Assembly (NCBI GenBank): GCA_016717265.1
Contig: JADKFX010000001.1
Coordinates: forward strand, 2,306,501 to 2,370,500
DNA length: 64,000 nt
Direction of reading: 5' to 3'
Source of the DNA: Saprospiraceae bacterium
Lineage (GTDB): Bacteria > Bacteroidota > Bacteroidia > Chitinophagales > Saprospiraceae
In this document: in pieces, positions 55,604 to 64,000 of the stretch
Layout of the letters: every line of letters starts with the position of its first letter
How positions within the stretch are numbered: position 1 is the first letter of the stretch
Made by a program: the position numbers and the translations under genes
Notes under the pieces: model-generated
Databases searched by the model: none
The model's input: the letters and a program-made list of their open reading frames with translations, nothing else
Told to the model about the DNA's origin: nothing

Positions 55604-55641
55604 GCAAATTCGCCGTAAACGTTGGTTTAAAGCGAATTTGC
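55604..55641. repeat. Perfect 10-bp inverted repeat upstream of lipoprotein
   Basis: GCAAATTCGC (55604-55613) and GCGAATTTGC (55632-55641) are exact complements around an 18-base loop that contains AACGTT. It lies 43 bases upstream of ATG 55560. Confidence 0.6.
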
Positions 55642-55709
55642 CGTGGGCTAAGTTTGCTCAGCGAAGGTCTATTCACTGTTTTTAACTTGTAAGCTTCAAA
55701 GTATAAATT

Positions 55710-55737
55710 CCTGCCTGCTGGCCGCAGAGCAGGCAGG
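55710..55737. repeat. CCTGCCTGC/GCAGGCAGG palindrome
   Basis: CCTGCCTGC (55710-55718) and GCAGGCAGG (55729-55737) are a perfect 9-bp inverted repeat with a 10-base loop. It shares its core with the copies at 48314 and 51001. No gene is seen from 55738 to 56099. Confidence 0.6.
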
Positions 55738-56099
55738 CGTATGATTGGTTTACTGATGTGTTCCATAGAGTATAGGACCATGCAATATATTGAATCTCAG
55801 AGCTGCTCCCACAAAATTGGAAAAATTCAACTGCTCCGGCTCGAGCAAATCAGCTATGTGTACTTCGCCGTAAAGTTACTTAAAAGGTAAGCGTCCAAAA
55901 AATCAAAATACTGGATTTTTATTAGATTGTTAATGCTGTTTGCTCATTTTAAATAAGCGTTTATCATTTAATGTCACGGACGAAGAAATTCATTCTTATT
56001 GTAAACGTTTAATAATCTGCTAAGCTTAATTTTCGTTTTAATGATACCCATTCTGTTTTTCTGCATTGAATTCTTAACAAAAAATTAAAAAAATAATTT

Positions 56100-56804
56100 C
56101 TAATCCTGAAGTTTGTGAATAATGATTTCTCTAAAGGATTTGCTAATGGGTATAATTTTCCCTGTACTCATTTCAACAATTTCTCGATTCCATTTTTTGA
56201 CAAATTTAGTATTAATAATATAACTACGATGGCATCTAACCAATAGACTTGAACTTAACATGTCCTGCAAATTCTGTAAGCCTTTTCGAATAATTAATTT
56301 TTTATCTTTTACAAATGAAATATGAGAATAAACATGGTCGGCTTGTATAAATTCTATTTCATTTACATTTATTTTATAATTTTCTTTTCCATCTGAAATC
56401 TCCAATTTCTCATGATCAGCATGATACGTTTGAAATAATTGATAAGCCGCCTCAATGCTTGTCCAAAGTGTTTCCTTTTGCAAAGGTTTTGCAATGTAAC
56501 CATAAGGGATTGTTTTCAATGCTAATTCCAATATTCTTTTATCATGTTGCGAGGTAATGAAAATATACGGTGATTTTGGTTCTACAGACTGTAGGTAATT
56601 AGCTACATCGATCCCAGACTTATCGCCAAAAAGTCTAATGTCTAACAATACCAGATCAGGAGCATGCAAGTGAAATGCAGCAATAGCCTCATCATATGAA
56701 ATACAAATAGCACAAGTTCTATGATTAACTTCTGCCAAGTACAGTTTTATGGTTTCAGCAATCAGAATTTCATCTTCTACAATAAGTATATTTAAATGCT
56801 TCAT
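56100..56804 (-). CDS. LytTR-family response regulator
   Basis: The 234-residue regulator has a receiver domain with acidic E10/D11, the phospho-acceptor Asp55 in LVLLDIRL, and Lys in IAKP. A LytTR DNA-binding domain (about 130-234) follows, with EIEFIQADHVYSHI, LVRCHRSYIIN and ISKSFREII. It binds direct repeats upstream of target genes in this family. It is translated one base after the stop of its partner kinase gene, so the two are one operon. The large surface-protein gene upstream is a plausible target, but no site has been shown. Confidence 0.95.
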   Translation of the reverse strand: MKHLNILIVEDEILIAETIKLYLAEVNHRTCAICISYDEAIAAFHLHAPDLVLLDIRLFGDKSGIDVANYLQSVEPKSPYIFITSQHDKRILELALKTIPYGYIAKPLQKETLWTSIEAAYQLFQTYHADHEKLEISDGKENYKINVNEIEFIQADHVYSHISFVKDKKLIIRKGLQNLQDMLSSSLLVRCHRSYIINTKFVKKWNREIVEMSTGKIIPISKSFREIIIHKLQD

Positions 56805-56805
56805 A

Positions 56806-58596
56806 TTAAACTGCAGAAACTTTTTTCTCTTGAAATATTAAATTAAATGATGATGTTCCAAAAGCTGAGGACGAACTTTGTGCTTGCAATTGTCTAACCA
56901 TACTGTCAATTAACATAGTACCCATTCCTTCTTTATTACTGCTTTTAACAGATGGAAATACTCCATTATCCTGATACTTGAGAATATATTTGTTTTCTAA
57001 AGCATAAAGCTTAAATTCCAGAAGCAATGTTACCTCTTCTCTGCGAGCATATTTTAGAGAATTGCTAATAAGTTCAGTACATATAATACCAATAGGCATA
57101 GTAGTTTCTAAATTAAGATAAATAGGCGAATCGGATTCCAAATGATACTCAAATTTAAGTGCGCTGGTATGTAATGCCAAATAGTGTTCAAGAAGCTCTT
57201 TAATATAAGATCCTAACTCAATTCTTTCAAATTCACCAGAATTATATAAGTGTTCATGTATCAATGCAATGCTTCTGATTTTATTTGCAATTTCCTCGAG
57301 AAATTGAAATTCGCTGTTGTTTTTTATTTTATTATAATGTAATGCAAGCAGACTAATAACTAATTGAAGGTTATTTTTAACCCGATGATGTACTTCTGAA
57401 AGCAACAAGTTTTGGCGTTCCAATGATTTATTTAATTCTTGGTTTTGATTTTGAATGAAAAGTTTTTGTTGTTCGATCTTTCTTCTTTTCAAATGATTGC
57501 TATAAAACATTCCTATAATAATCAACAAACATAATCCCAATATAGCGATTGCAATTTTTTGCAAGTTGGATTGCTTTAATAGACTATCCGATTTTTTCTT
57601 TTCCTCACGTATCAAAAAATCGATTTCAGATTGGGAAATTTCCGCTTGATTTATATCTGTTTTGGATAATTTTAAATGATTATTTGCTAATTTAGAATAT
57701 GAGTAAGCAGAGTCTGAGTGATGGTCGTTTTCAAAATTAGCACTCCTCGTTTCATAATAAATCGACATCAGCATGTGGTATGAGGGATTATATTCCTGAA
57801 TTTGATTTAAATAATTGGCCATGGTATCCAACCAATTACCTAAAGGTTGCTTTAAGTGATACTTTTGATGACAATTGTAAATACTCAGAGCCATATAGGA
57901 AGCACCGTCATAATTATTGTTTGATATAAAATAGTTCTTGGCTTTCCAAAAATATTGAGCAGAACTATCTTTTTTAGGAGTCACCATGCCGATTAACATA
58001 TTTGCATCTGCTGCCTGGCGGATGTTCTTGTAGATTTCACTATTCTGAGCTGCTAGGTTGGCATAATAAAAACTTGAATCTAAAGATTCATAAATTCTAT
58101 GGTAGCTAGAATATCTAACCCAGAGAAAACTATTTAACGACCACAGTTTATGGCTCTCAATTATATTTTTAGAAATTAGGAGATGCCTTAGACAATCTGC
58201 CTTCCTTCCTATTGTTTCCATGCATCTGGCAATTGAAATATGGCAACTGGCCATTAATTCAAAGTCTTTTAGCAATTTGGCTTGTGTACTCAAAAAATAA
58301 TATTCTTTAAGAGCCTCCTGAAATCGATTATGTAGTTCCAAAGCTTCACCCCGGTTGTACAAAATCCAAAGTGCATCTGGACAAGCCTCTAGATTTTGAT
58401 TTTTGATAATGTTATTTATTGAATCTGCATAGTTTAAAGCACTTATAGGGGAATAGGCAAGCAACATTTTGTTTAATTCCATATTGGCACTATGGAGCCA
58501 TGAATGGTCGCAATTTCCTCCCCATATTTTAGTCTGACCTATTAGCAGCCACCCTAAAATGTAGATACTTACGCTCCAATGTTTAATTTGTGCCAC
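56806..58596 (-). CDS. HisKA_2-type sensor histidine kinase
   Basis: The 596-residue kinase has a signal sequence or N-terminal helix. A periplasmic region (about 25-325) of TPR-like helices follows, then a membrane helix at about 347-367 (IAIAILGLCLLIIIGMFYSN), a coiled coil, and the HisKA_2 phospho-acceptor motif VHHRVKNNLQLVISLLALHY. The HATPase-like part has ICTELISNSLKYA and YQDNGVFPSV. It senses an unknown extracellular signal and should phosphorylate the LytTR regulator, whose gene starts one base after its stop. Confidence 0.92.
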   Translation of the reverse strand: MAQIKHWSVSIYILGWLLIGQTKIWGGNCDHSWLHSANMELNKMLLAYSPISALNYADSINNIIKNQNLEACPDALWILYNRGEALELHNRFQEALKEYYFLSTQAKLLKDFELMASCHISIARCMETIGRKADCLRHLLISKNIIESHKLWSLNSFLWVRYSSYHRIYESLDSSFYYANLAAQNSEIYKNIRQAADANMLIGMVTPKKDSSAQYFWKAKNYFISNNNYDGASYMALSIYNCHQKYHLKQPLGNWLDTMANYLNQIQEYNPSYHMLMSIYYETRSANFENDHHSDSAYSYSKLANNHLKLSKTDINQAEISQSEIDFLIREEKKKSDSLLKQSNLQKIAIAILGLCLLIIIGMFYSNHLKRRKIEQQKLFIQNQNQELNKSLERQNLLLSEVHHRVKNNLQLVISLLALHYNKIKNNSEFQFLEEIANKIRSIALIHEHLYNSGEFERIELGSYIKELLEHYLALHTSALKFEYHLESDSPIYLNLETTMPIGIICTELISNSLKYARREEVTLLLEFKLYALENKYILKYQDNGVFPSVKSSNKEGMGTMLIDSMVRQLQAQSSSSAFGTSSFNLIFQEKKVSAV

Positions 58597-58780
58597 TTTT
58601 TTTGCAAATTGCTAAGCGAAGTAAATTAAATCCCTAACAAGATATTTCTTATGAAAATGCATATCATGCATAATATTTTCTAATAAATAGAACCAATATA
58701 CTGTCAATTTTGCATAATTTTAAATGAATTGATACCAAATGTCTTTTTGTTGAATTAAATCAATCGCTAACATAGCAATA

Positions 58781-61700
58781 TTAATAAATGATGATCTTAT
58801 GTCTTTCAGTACCTCCATGATATATTAATTCTACAATATAAATACCCGTCTTTAGCTGTGGAATTTCATCGGCAACTAATTTAATTTTAGGATAAAAATT
58901 GGTAAAAAGTACCTTGCCATTTAAATCCAATAATTTGAAAGAAAGATTACTTTCATAGGGTAAATTTATATTCCATTGTACCGGGCCAAAACTTGGGTTT
59001 GGAAAGACACTTGAATACCTTTCTTTTGATCCATCCAGAAAAGCACAATTCAGAATTTCTATTTGTTTATTGATAGTGGCTTCACAGATTGGACTTTTTA
59101 ATTTGAGTACAATTGCATATTTTCCTGGTTGTGTGTAAATAATAATTGGGTCTCGTTCATTTGAACTGCGATTGTTTCCAAAATCCCATAAAAATTCAAT
59201 GTCTTGAATGGAATCCTGGAAAAAACCATATTCAATTAATCGGATACTATCTTCTGTACAAGCTGTTCCTGATACCAAAAAATTGGAAATAAATAAGATT
59301 GATGGATCAGTGCATGGGTCACATTTTTCACTAAAAATATGTTGAGCATCAAATTTGAATTTCCCGCTTCTCCAATTCGCTTTGCTATAGTCTTCATCAT
59401 CCACTTGGATACAGGTTAAATCTGGATTATTAAACGCTTCTATAAGACTCATATCTTCGTTAATTCCATTTGCCAGATTCAATGACAATAGTTTATTGTT
59501 GTAGCACCAAATTTGTATCAAGTTATTGTTTTTACTAAAGTCTAAAATATTTAAATTGTTATCGTTGCAGTCAATAGTTTCCAGATTGGTATTGTCTTTA
59601 AGGTTTAATTGATTTAATTTGTTTTGGAAGCAGTACAATTCCCGCAACTTCAGATTCCCATTTAAATCAAGTGTTTGAAGTAAATTATTTGAACAATTAA
59701 GTTGCTCCAGTTTCGTGTTTTGACTTAAATCAACATTCGCCAATAAATTATTACTACAATTAATTTCCTTAATATTAATAAACGCTTCGATGCCGCTTAA
59801 GTCAGCAATATTAAGGCCATTGCAATCAATTAATCCAGTATATAATTCAGCTTCTGAACATTCAATTTCAGTATTGCCATTGGTGTTTATTGCTGTATTT
59901 TGTACCAAATAGTTTTTAAAGTTTGCATTTGGTATAGAGACAAAGCAAACCGATAGATTGACAGAAATAACATTGCTGTTGGCACTGTTACCTTTGTTGT
60001 TGACGGCCCGTATACGGTAAAAATAGGTCTGATTGTTGGTCAAACCAGTAATCAAGGCATTCACATTATTTCCAACATTCAGGTTGTTGTATGCAGGCAG
60101 TATGGTGCTGAATGAACCACTGGTAGAAACATCAATTGCATAAGATGTCGCCCTCGCTGAGGTCTGCCAATGTGCTGTAAAGCCCGAAGCGTTAATGTTC
60201 GTGGCTGGTAAGGCAATTGGAATCTCTGGAGCTTCTGATGCATCGCATGCGTTTTGCACAGCTTGCTCAGAATTGCAACCCGGTGCATTGCCAGAAATAA
60301 ATCTTTGACCGGAACCATCCAGGTAGGTACATATGTTGGGTAGCTCACAGATGGCGAGTGCCGGATTATTTTGAATTGTTAATCCAGTTCCCTTAATAGA
60401 ACCTGCTGGTATATTTGTCAAACCCGATATTGAATTTAAGTTATTATTACCAATGATATGAAGGCTTCCGTTGAGCGCATTAATTTTGCTGAATTGATCC
60501 AGGTTGATTAAGGAAGCATTGTTTTTAAGGATAATTTCATTTGCAAATGTGAGCTGAGACAGCGCAATGAGATTTGACAATAAAGCATTATTCTCAATCG
60601 TCAGCGTGCCAGCAATTATCGGAACATTCCCAAGTGCATTTATGGATTGAAGTTGCGGATTATTAATTATATTCAAAAGCCCATTTATTTGTGTTAATGA
60701 ATTTGTGATATTGATAAGGTTCAATTTTGCATTATTTTCAATTCTAATAGTTGGCATATTGGTCATGGAAGTATATCCTGAAATTTCAGTTAACTCTTTA
60801 TGATCTCCAATGTACATTTGACTACTGGAAGTTAATTTATTGAATGTATTAATTTTAGTAATTGCAGAATTATCAGCAATCCAAAAATTGCCACCTACTG
60901 ATTTTAGATTTTGAAGTCCATCCAAATTAATAAGTGCAGAATTGCGAACGATATTTATTTGACCAGTGACATTTTCCAGATTGCTAAAACCATTCAAGTT
61001 GGTGATATTTGAATTATCGGTGATATTTAGATTTCCTGTGATTTGAATACAATTTGGATAAAGGATCTTAAAATTATCTACTTGCGCTTGCGTATTAACT
61101 GTAACATCTCCAAGAGGGCATTGTGCAAAAGAAACAGTAATCGAATTGCTATTAGGGCTTGTTCCGGCTGCTTTACTAGCTCGAACTCTATAATAATGTG
61201 TTGTGTTAGAAGATAAACCACTCACAGCAAAGTTTGTAGCATTTCCTACACTGCGATTATCATACCCAGTGACAAAATTCGCAAACGTGTTACTAGTAGA
61301 TACATCTAGAAAATATTCTGTTGCCCCTACAGAAGCTTGCCAGTTGGCCGTGAACCCTGGAAAAGTAACGTTTGTTGCTGCAAGTGCTACGGGTGCTGCA
61401 GGAGGGGAGCAAGCATTTTTTACTGTTTGTTCGGAATCGCACCCCGCTGCATTCCCTACAATAGTGCGAGGGCCAGTTCCTTGCAGATAAGTGCAGATAT
61501 TTGGCAAATCACAAATCGAAAGCAATGCATTGAATTGAATACTTAGGCCTAAGTTTTTGATATGGCTTGCCGGAATATTGCTTATACCACTGATGCTTAC
61601 GAGCATGGCATTGCCTGCAATCTCAATACTCCCATTAAGCATATTGAGATTATTGAGGGCATCGAGATTTGCTAAAGCAGCATTATTCTGAATCGACAAA

Positions 61701-63325
61701 TCATTAGCTGTTGTCAATTGCGAAAAGGCATCTAATTTAGTAAGAGAATCATTATTCGTAATAATGAGGCTGCCGTTGATCTTTGCGACATTTCCAAAAG
61801 CAGTTATCGATTTCAGACTTTTACAATTATTTATTTTTAGAGATCCATTGATGGACTGAATTGGGCTTGCAATACCAATTTTGTTCAGTTTCTCATTTTG
61901 CTCAATACCTGTGGATGGAAACTGACTCAAGGAATCAAAACCCGAAATTTCAATAAGTTCCTTGTTGCCTCCTATATACAACACTGGACAAGAACTCAGC
62001 TTATTAAAGTTGTTTATCTTAGAAAGTAAAGCATTGCCATCTATCCATAAATTTCCTCCCACTGAAATTATATTTTGGAGACCATCGAGATTTGTCAGCG
62101 CTACATTTCGAACGATATTGAGTTGGCTGGTAATCCTCTCAATATTGATAAAACCGTTTAAATTATTAATACTTGAATTATCCGCAATATTTAAATTACC
62201 GGAAATTTGTTTGCAATTTGGATAGAGCACTAAAAAGCTATCCACCTGAGCCTGCGTGAAGACTGAATAGCCACCCGGAGGGCATTCGGGAAAAGGTACA
62301 TCGATAGAATTACTACTAGCGCTTACTCCAGCTGCATTTACAGCTCTTACACGATAATAATAAGTTTGACTTGCAACAAGTCCATTAATCTGATAGTTGA
62401 GTACGTTTCCTACATTAAAATTATTATAGCTTGCTAATAATGTACTAAAAGTTGGACTGGTGGATATATCTAAAACATAATTAGTAGCGCCAGATGAAGC
62501 TAGCCAATTTGCAGTGAAAGATGGAAAAGTAACAGATGTTGCTGCTGTTGCTACAGGTGCCGCGGGTGCATTGACTGCAGTTATGCCATTGATCGCAAGA
62601 ATCGCAGTGCTACCTGCACTGGAAGTTTTTGTAAACGTTATGCTCGTTAATATTTTAGTATTGAATGGTGCATTCAAAGTGATTTGGTTATCATATAGCC
62701 TCGGATTTTCAGCATCGCCAGTAAATATATCGGGTAATTGAGAACCTACGGTTGTTCTAGTCACTCTTCCAATTCCTTTAACTGCAAAACCAGAGCCAAA
62801 ATACCAATCGGGTACAGTAAAACTTGCATTGGTATTTGTACCATCACTAAAATTTAATGTTACATTAAAATTAGAGGCACCCTCAGCACTTGAACCAAGA
62901 AAAGCAATCTTAGAAAATACTCCAGGTGTTTCTAGTTTCAATGTTCCAGCACTGCCATTATTCTTTAATACCAAAGCGTTTAGTGAATCATAATGTGCCA
63001 GTGTATAAATAGCCCCTACCAGATTTGGATTCACGCTTGTAATGATTCTATTGACTGGTAGACCATAAGTTGGAACTGTATTCGGATTATTGTTCCCTCT
63101 GAAATCCTTGGAATACATGACATTATCTCCCCCAATATTGACTCCATCAAACGTAATCGTTGTAGTCGCTGCTGCACGATTGGTGCCGCCAGATCCATTG
63201 GCAATCAGGTCATGGTTGAACCCTGTAACGTTGACAGGTACAAAGGTTTGGGCTTGTGCACTTAACGAGCACAAGAAAGCACACATTACAAATAATTGTT
63301 TTTGATATATTTTTAGATTAGTCAT
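58781..63325 (-). CDS. Giant T9SS surface protein with duplicated FN3-Ldomain units
   Basis: The 1514-residue protein has a signal peptide (to about AQAQ). An N-terminal jelly-roll-like domain (about 27-252) comes first. Then come two tandem units of about 385 residues, each an FN3 domain (APVATAATSVTFPSFTANW and APVALAATNVTFPGFTANW) with an L-domain/LRR-like stretch ending in a Cys motif (LPNICTYL...GCDSEQTV or GCNSEQAV). A third FN3, a Cys-LRR domain (EINCSNNLLANVDLSQN and following), a PKD-like domain (LWDFGNNRSSNERDP) and a T9SS sorting domain (FPNPSFGPVQWNINLP to HKIIIY) complete it. It is an adhesin-like cell-surface protein. Confidence 0.9.
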   Translation of the reverse strand: MTNLKIYQKQLFVMCAFLCSLSAQAQTFVPVNVTGFNHDLIANGSGGTNRAAATTTITFDGVNIGGDNVMYSKDFRGNNNPNTVPTYGLPVNRIITSVNPNLVGAIYTLAHYDSLNALVLKNNGSAGTLKLETPGVFSKIAFLGSSAEGASNFNVTLNFSDGTNTNASFTVPDWYFGSGFAVKGIGRVTRTTVGSQLPDIFTGDAENPRLYDNQITLNAPFNTKILTSITFTKTSSAGSTAILAINGITAVNAPAAPVATAATSVTFPSFTANWLASSGATNYVLDISTSPTFSTLLASYNNFNVGNVLNYQINGLVASQTYYYRVRAVNAAGVSASSNSIDVPFPECPPGGYSVFTQAQVDSFLVLYPNCKQISGNLNIADNSSINNLNGFINIERITSQLNIVRNVALTNLDGLQNIISVGGNLWIDGNALLSKINNFNKLSSCPVLYIGGNKELIEISGFDSLSQFPSTGIEQNEKLNKIGIASPIQSINGSLKINNCKSLKSITAFGNVAKINGSLIITNNDSLTKLDAFSQLTTANDLSIQNNAALANLDALNNLNMLNGSIEIAGNAMLVSISGISNIPASHIKNLGLSIQFNALLSICDLPNICTYLQGTGPRTIVGNAAGCDSEQTVKNACSPPAAPVALAATNVTFPGFTANWQASVGATEYFLDVSTSNTFANFVTGYDNRSVGNATNFAVSGLSSNTTHYYRVRASKAAGTSPNSNSITVSFAQCPLGDVTVNTQAQVDNFKILYPNCIQITGNLNITDNSNITNLNGFSNLENVTGQINIVRNSALINLDGLQNLKSVGGNFWIADNSAITKINTFNKLTSSSQMYIGDHKELTEISGYTSMTNMPTIRIENNAKLNLINITNSLTQINGLLNIINNPQLQSINALGNVPIIAGTLTIENNALLSNLIALSQLTFANEIILKNNASLINLDQFSKINALNGSLHIIGNNNLNSISGLTNIPAGSIKGTGLTIQNNPALAICELPNICTYLDGSGQRFISGNAPGCNSEQAVQNACDASEAPEIPIALPATNINASGFTAHWQTSARATSYAIDVSTSGSFSTILPAYNNLNVGNNVNALITGLTNNQTYFYRIRAVNNKGNSANSNVISVNLSVCFVSIPNANFKNYLVQNTAINTNGNTEIECSEAELYTGLIDCNGLNIADLSGIEAFINIKEINCSNNLLANVDLSQNTKLEQLNCSNNLLQTLDLNGNLKLRELYCFQNKLNQLNLKDNTNLETIDCNDNNLNILDFSKNNNLIQIWCYNNKLLSLNLANGINEDMSLIEAFNNPDLTCIQVDDEDYSKANWRSGKFKFDAQHIFSEKCDPCTDPSILFISNFLVSGTACTEDSIRLIEYGFFQDSIQDIEFLWDFGNNRSSNERDPIIIYTQPGKYAIVLKLKSPICEATINKQIEILNCAFLDGSKERYSSVFPNPSFGPVQWNINLPYESNLSFKLLDLNGKVLFTNFYPKIKLVADEIPQLKTGIYIVELIYHGGTERHKIIIY

Positions 63326-63341
63326 GATTCAAACAATTAAA

Positions 63342-64000
63342 CTATTTTATTAAAATGGATTTGGTTTTACTCAATGCACCTGAAGTTCCATCTTCAAAAT
63401 GGATTCGCACAGCATAATTGTATAAACTTTGTGGTTTTAAGTTCTCATCTATAAAAAGAAGTTCATCCTTTGTAAGCGTTTTGTAAAAATGCACGCTTTC
63501 AGATCCGGAAGATTTGAAGATTTCGTAGGTATATTTTTCATCTTTTAACTTTTTTGGTAATTCAAAATCCCATGTTAATTCTATTCCGGATTTATTATTT
63601 TGTTTGATTTTTAGATTTTTAACTACTAATTCTTCTTTAGGCAATAAAAGTGTTGCTTGCTTTAATGGAGATAATTCACTTTTATTTCCAGAGTCATCGA
63701 CTCCCAAAACTTTGTAATAATAGGTTTTCCCAACTTCTGTGACTCGATCTTTATATAATGTTTCGGTTTTTATAGAATCCAATAACTGCCAACTGGTATC
63801 CGAACTATTCGCATGGCGCCGATAGATATAATATTTGATACAGTCTTCACTTGGACTATGTTTAATATCCAAAACCAAATTCAATGAATCATTATATACT
63901 TTTAAAATAGAAGGTGGAATAGGCGCAATTTTATCCAGACGCTTGACTTTCAAAATGTCTGTGGAAGCACTCCTGTTATAGGCAAAGTCCTCTGCACGCA
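63342..64000 (-). CDS. 3' part of a fibronectin type III repeat gene (5' end outside window)
   Basis: The frame has no stop from the right edge down to its end, so the gene continues beyond 64000. A start at 63953 would be TTG and is unlikely. The visible part has two fibronectin type III domains, IAPIPPSILKVYNDSLNL...YYYKVLGVDDSGNKSELSP and NLKIKQNNKSGIELTWDF...YNYAVRIHFEDGTSGALS. It lies on the same strand 16 bases upstream of the giant T9SS gene, so they may share a transcript. Confidence 0.8.
   Translation of the reverse strand, partial: RAEDFAYNRSASTDILKVKRLDKIAPIPPSILKVYNDSLNLVLDIKHSPSEDCIKYYIYRRHANSSDTSWQLLDSIKTETLYKDRVTEVGKTYYYKVLGVDDSGNKSELSPLKQATLLLPKEELVVKNLKIKQNNKSGIELTWDFELPKKLKDEKYTYEIFKSSGSESVHFYKTLTKDELLFIDENLKPQSLYNYAVRIHFEDGTSGALSKTKSILIK

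Noticed and set aside
55557..55781. Minus-strand ORF of 74 codons over the upstream region of the lipoprotein gene
   Set aside because: It reads across the long inverted repeat and the GC palindrome and has no protein character.
1..64000. CRISPR arrays, rRNA, tRNA and riboswitch-like elements
   Set aside because: I looked for regular direct repeats with spacers, conserved rRNA segments and tRNA arms on both strands and found none that hold together. A tool-based scan could still find a divergent case.

Overview
The window looks like chromosomal DNA of an AT-rich member of the Bacteroidota, most like the Saprospiraceae/Chitinophagales side of the phylum. The basis is the content: several exported proteins with type IX secretion (T9SS) C-terminal sorting domains, many lipoproteins with Bacteroidota-style leaders, TAnnTTTG-type -7 promoter boxes, few Shine-Dalgarno-like sites before genes, and families common in this phylum (DUF4256, DUF2200, DUF1801, LytTR regulators paired with HisKA_2 kinases, Cys-LRR surface proteins). 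I found no rRNA, tRNA or CRISPR array. The organism assignment is inference.

Layout. 0.2-9 kb is mostly core: an exported agmatine-deiminase-like lipoprotein, ndk, an NrnA-type DHH phosphoesterase, an FKBP lipoprotein, prfB with an intact programmed +1 frameshift, cutA, ppk1 and tpiA. 9-15 kb holds small lipoproteins, a DinB-like protein, a HELGH metalloprotease-like protein, an oxidoreductase and a CorC/HlyC-type CBS transporter. 15-20 kb is a small-gene locus in decay: an intact ArsR - SRPBCC - SRPBCC - DoxX run lies among relics of a YdeI-like gene, an AlkD-like DNA alkylation repair gene, a third SRPBCC gene and a CotH-like secreted protein. 21-27 kb carries secreted proteins, two of them with T9SS tails.

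27.5-35 kb is a small pectin/rhamnoside-directed group: an MFS sugar porter, a GH28 polygalacturonase-like enzyme and a GH106-like rhamnosidase, with a lipoprotein and a pentapeptide-repeat membrane protein between. 35-47.8 kb is mixed: T9SS substrates, DUF2200, a CHAD protein, an M23 peptidase, an unrecognised membrane-protein pair, an atypical pyruvate kinase-like protein and an ankyrin membrane protein. 47.8-56 kb is an accessory stretch of single small genes (SnoaL, NmrA, Crp/Fnr, DUF1801, DHFR-like, TPR) separated by long hairpins and by relics: an IS1182-like transposase fragment, a probable ORF-less group II intron remnant and a HicA toxin remnant. 56-64 kb has a LytTR two-component pair, a 1514-residue T9SS surface protein with a near-exact internal duplication, and the 3' part of a fibronectin-type gene that runs off the right edge.

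I did not find a clear undescribed multi-gene system. The strongest new observations are the number of decayed genes and mobile-element relics hidden between intact genes, the well-resolved ArsR promoter with twin dyads, the architecture of the 1514-residue surface protein, and an unrecognised two-gene membrane/soluble pair at 42.4-44.0 kb.
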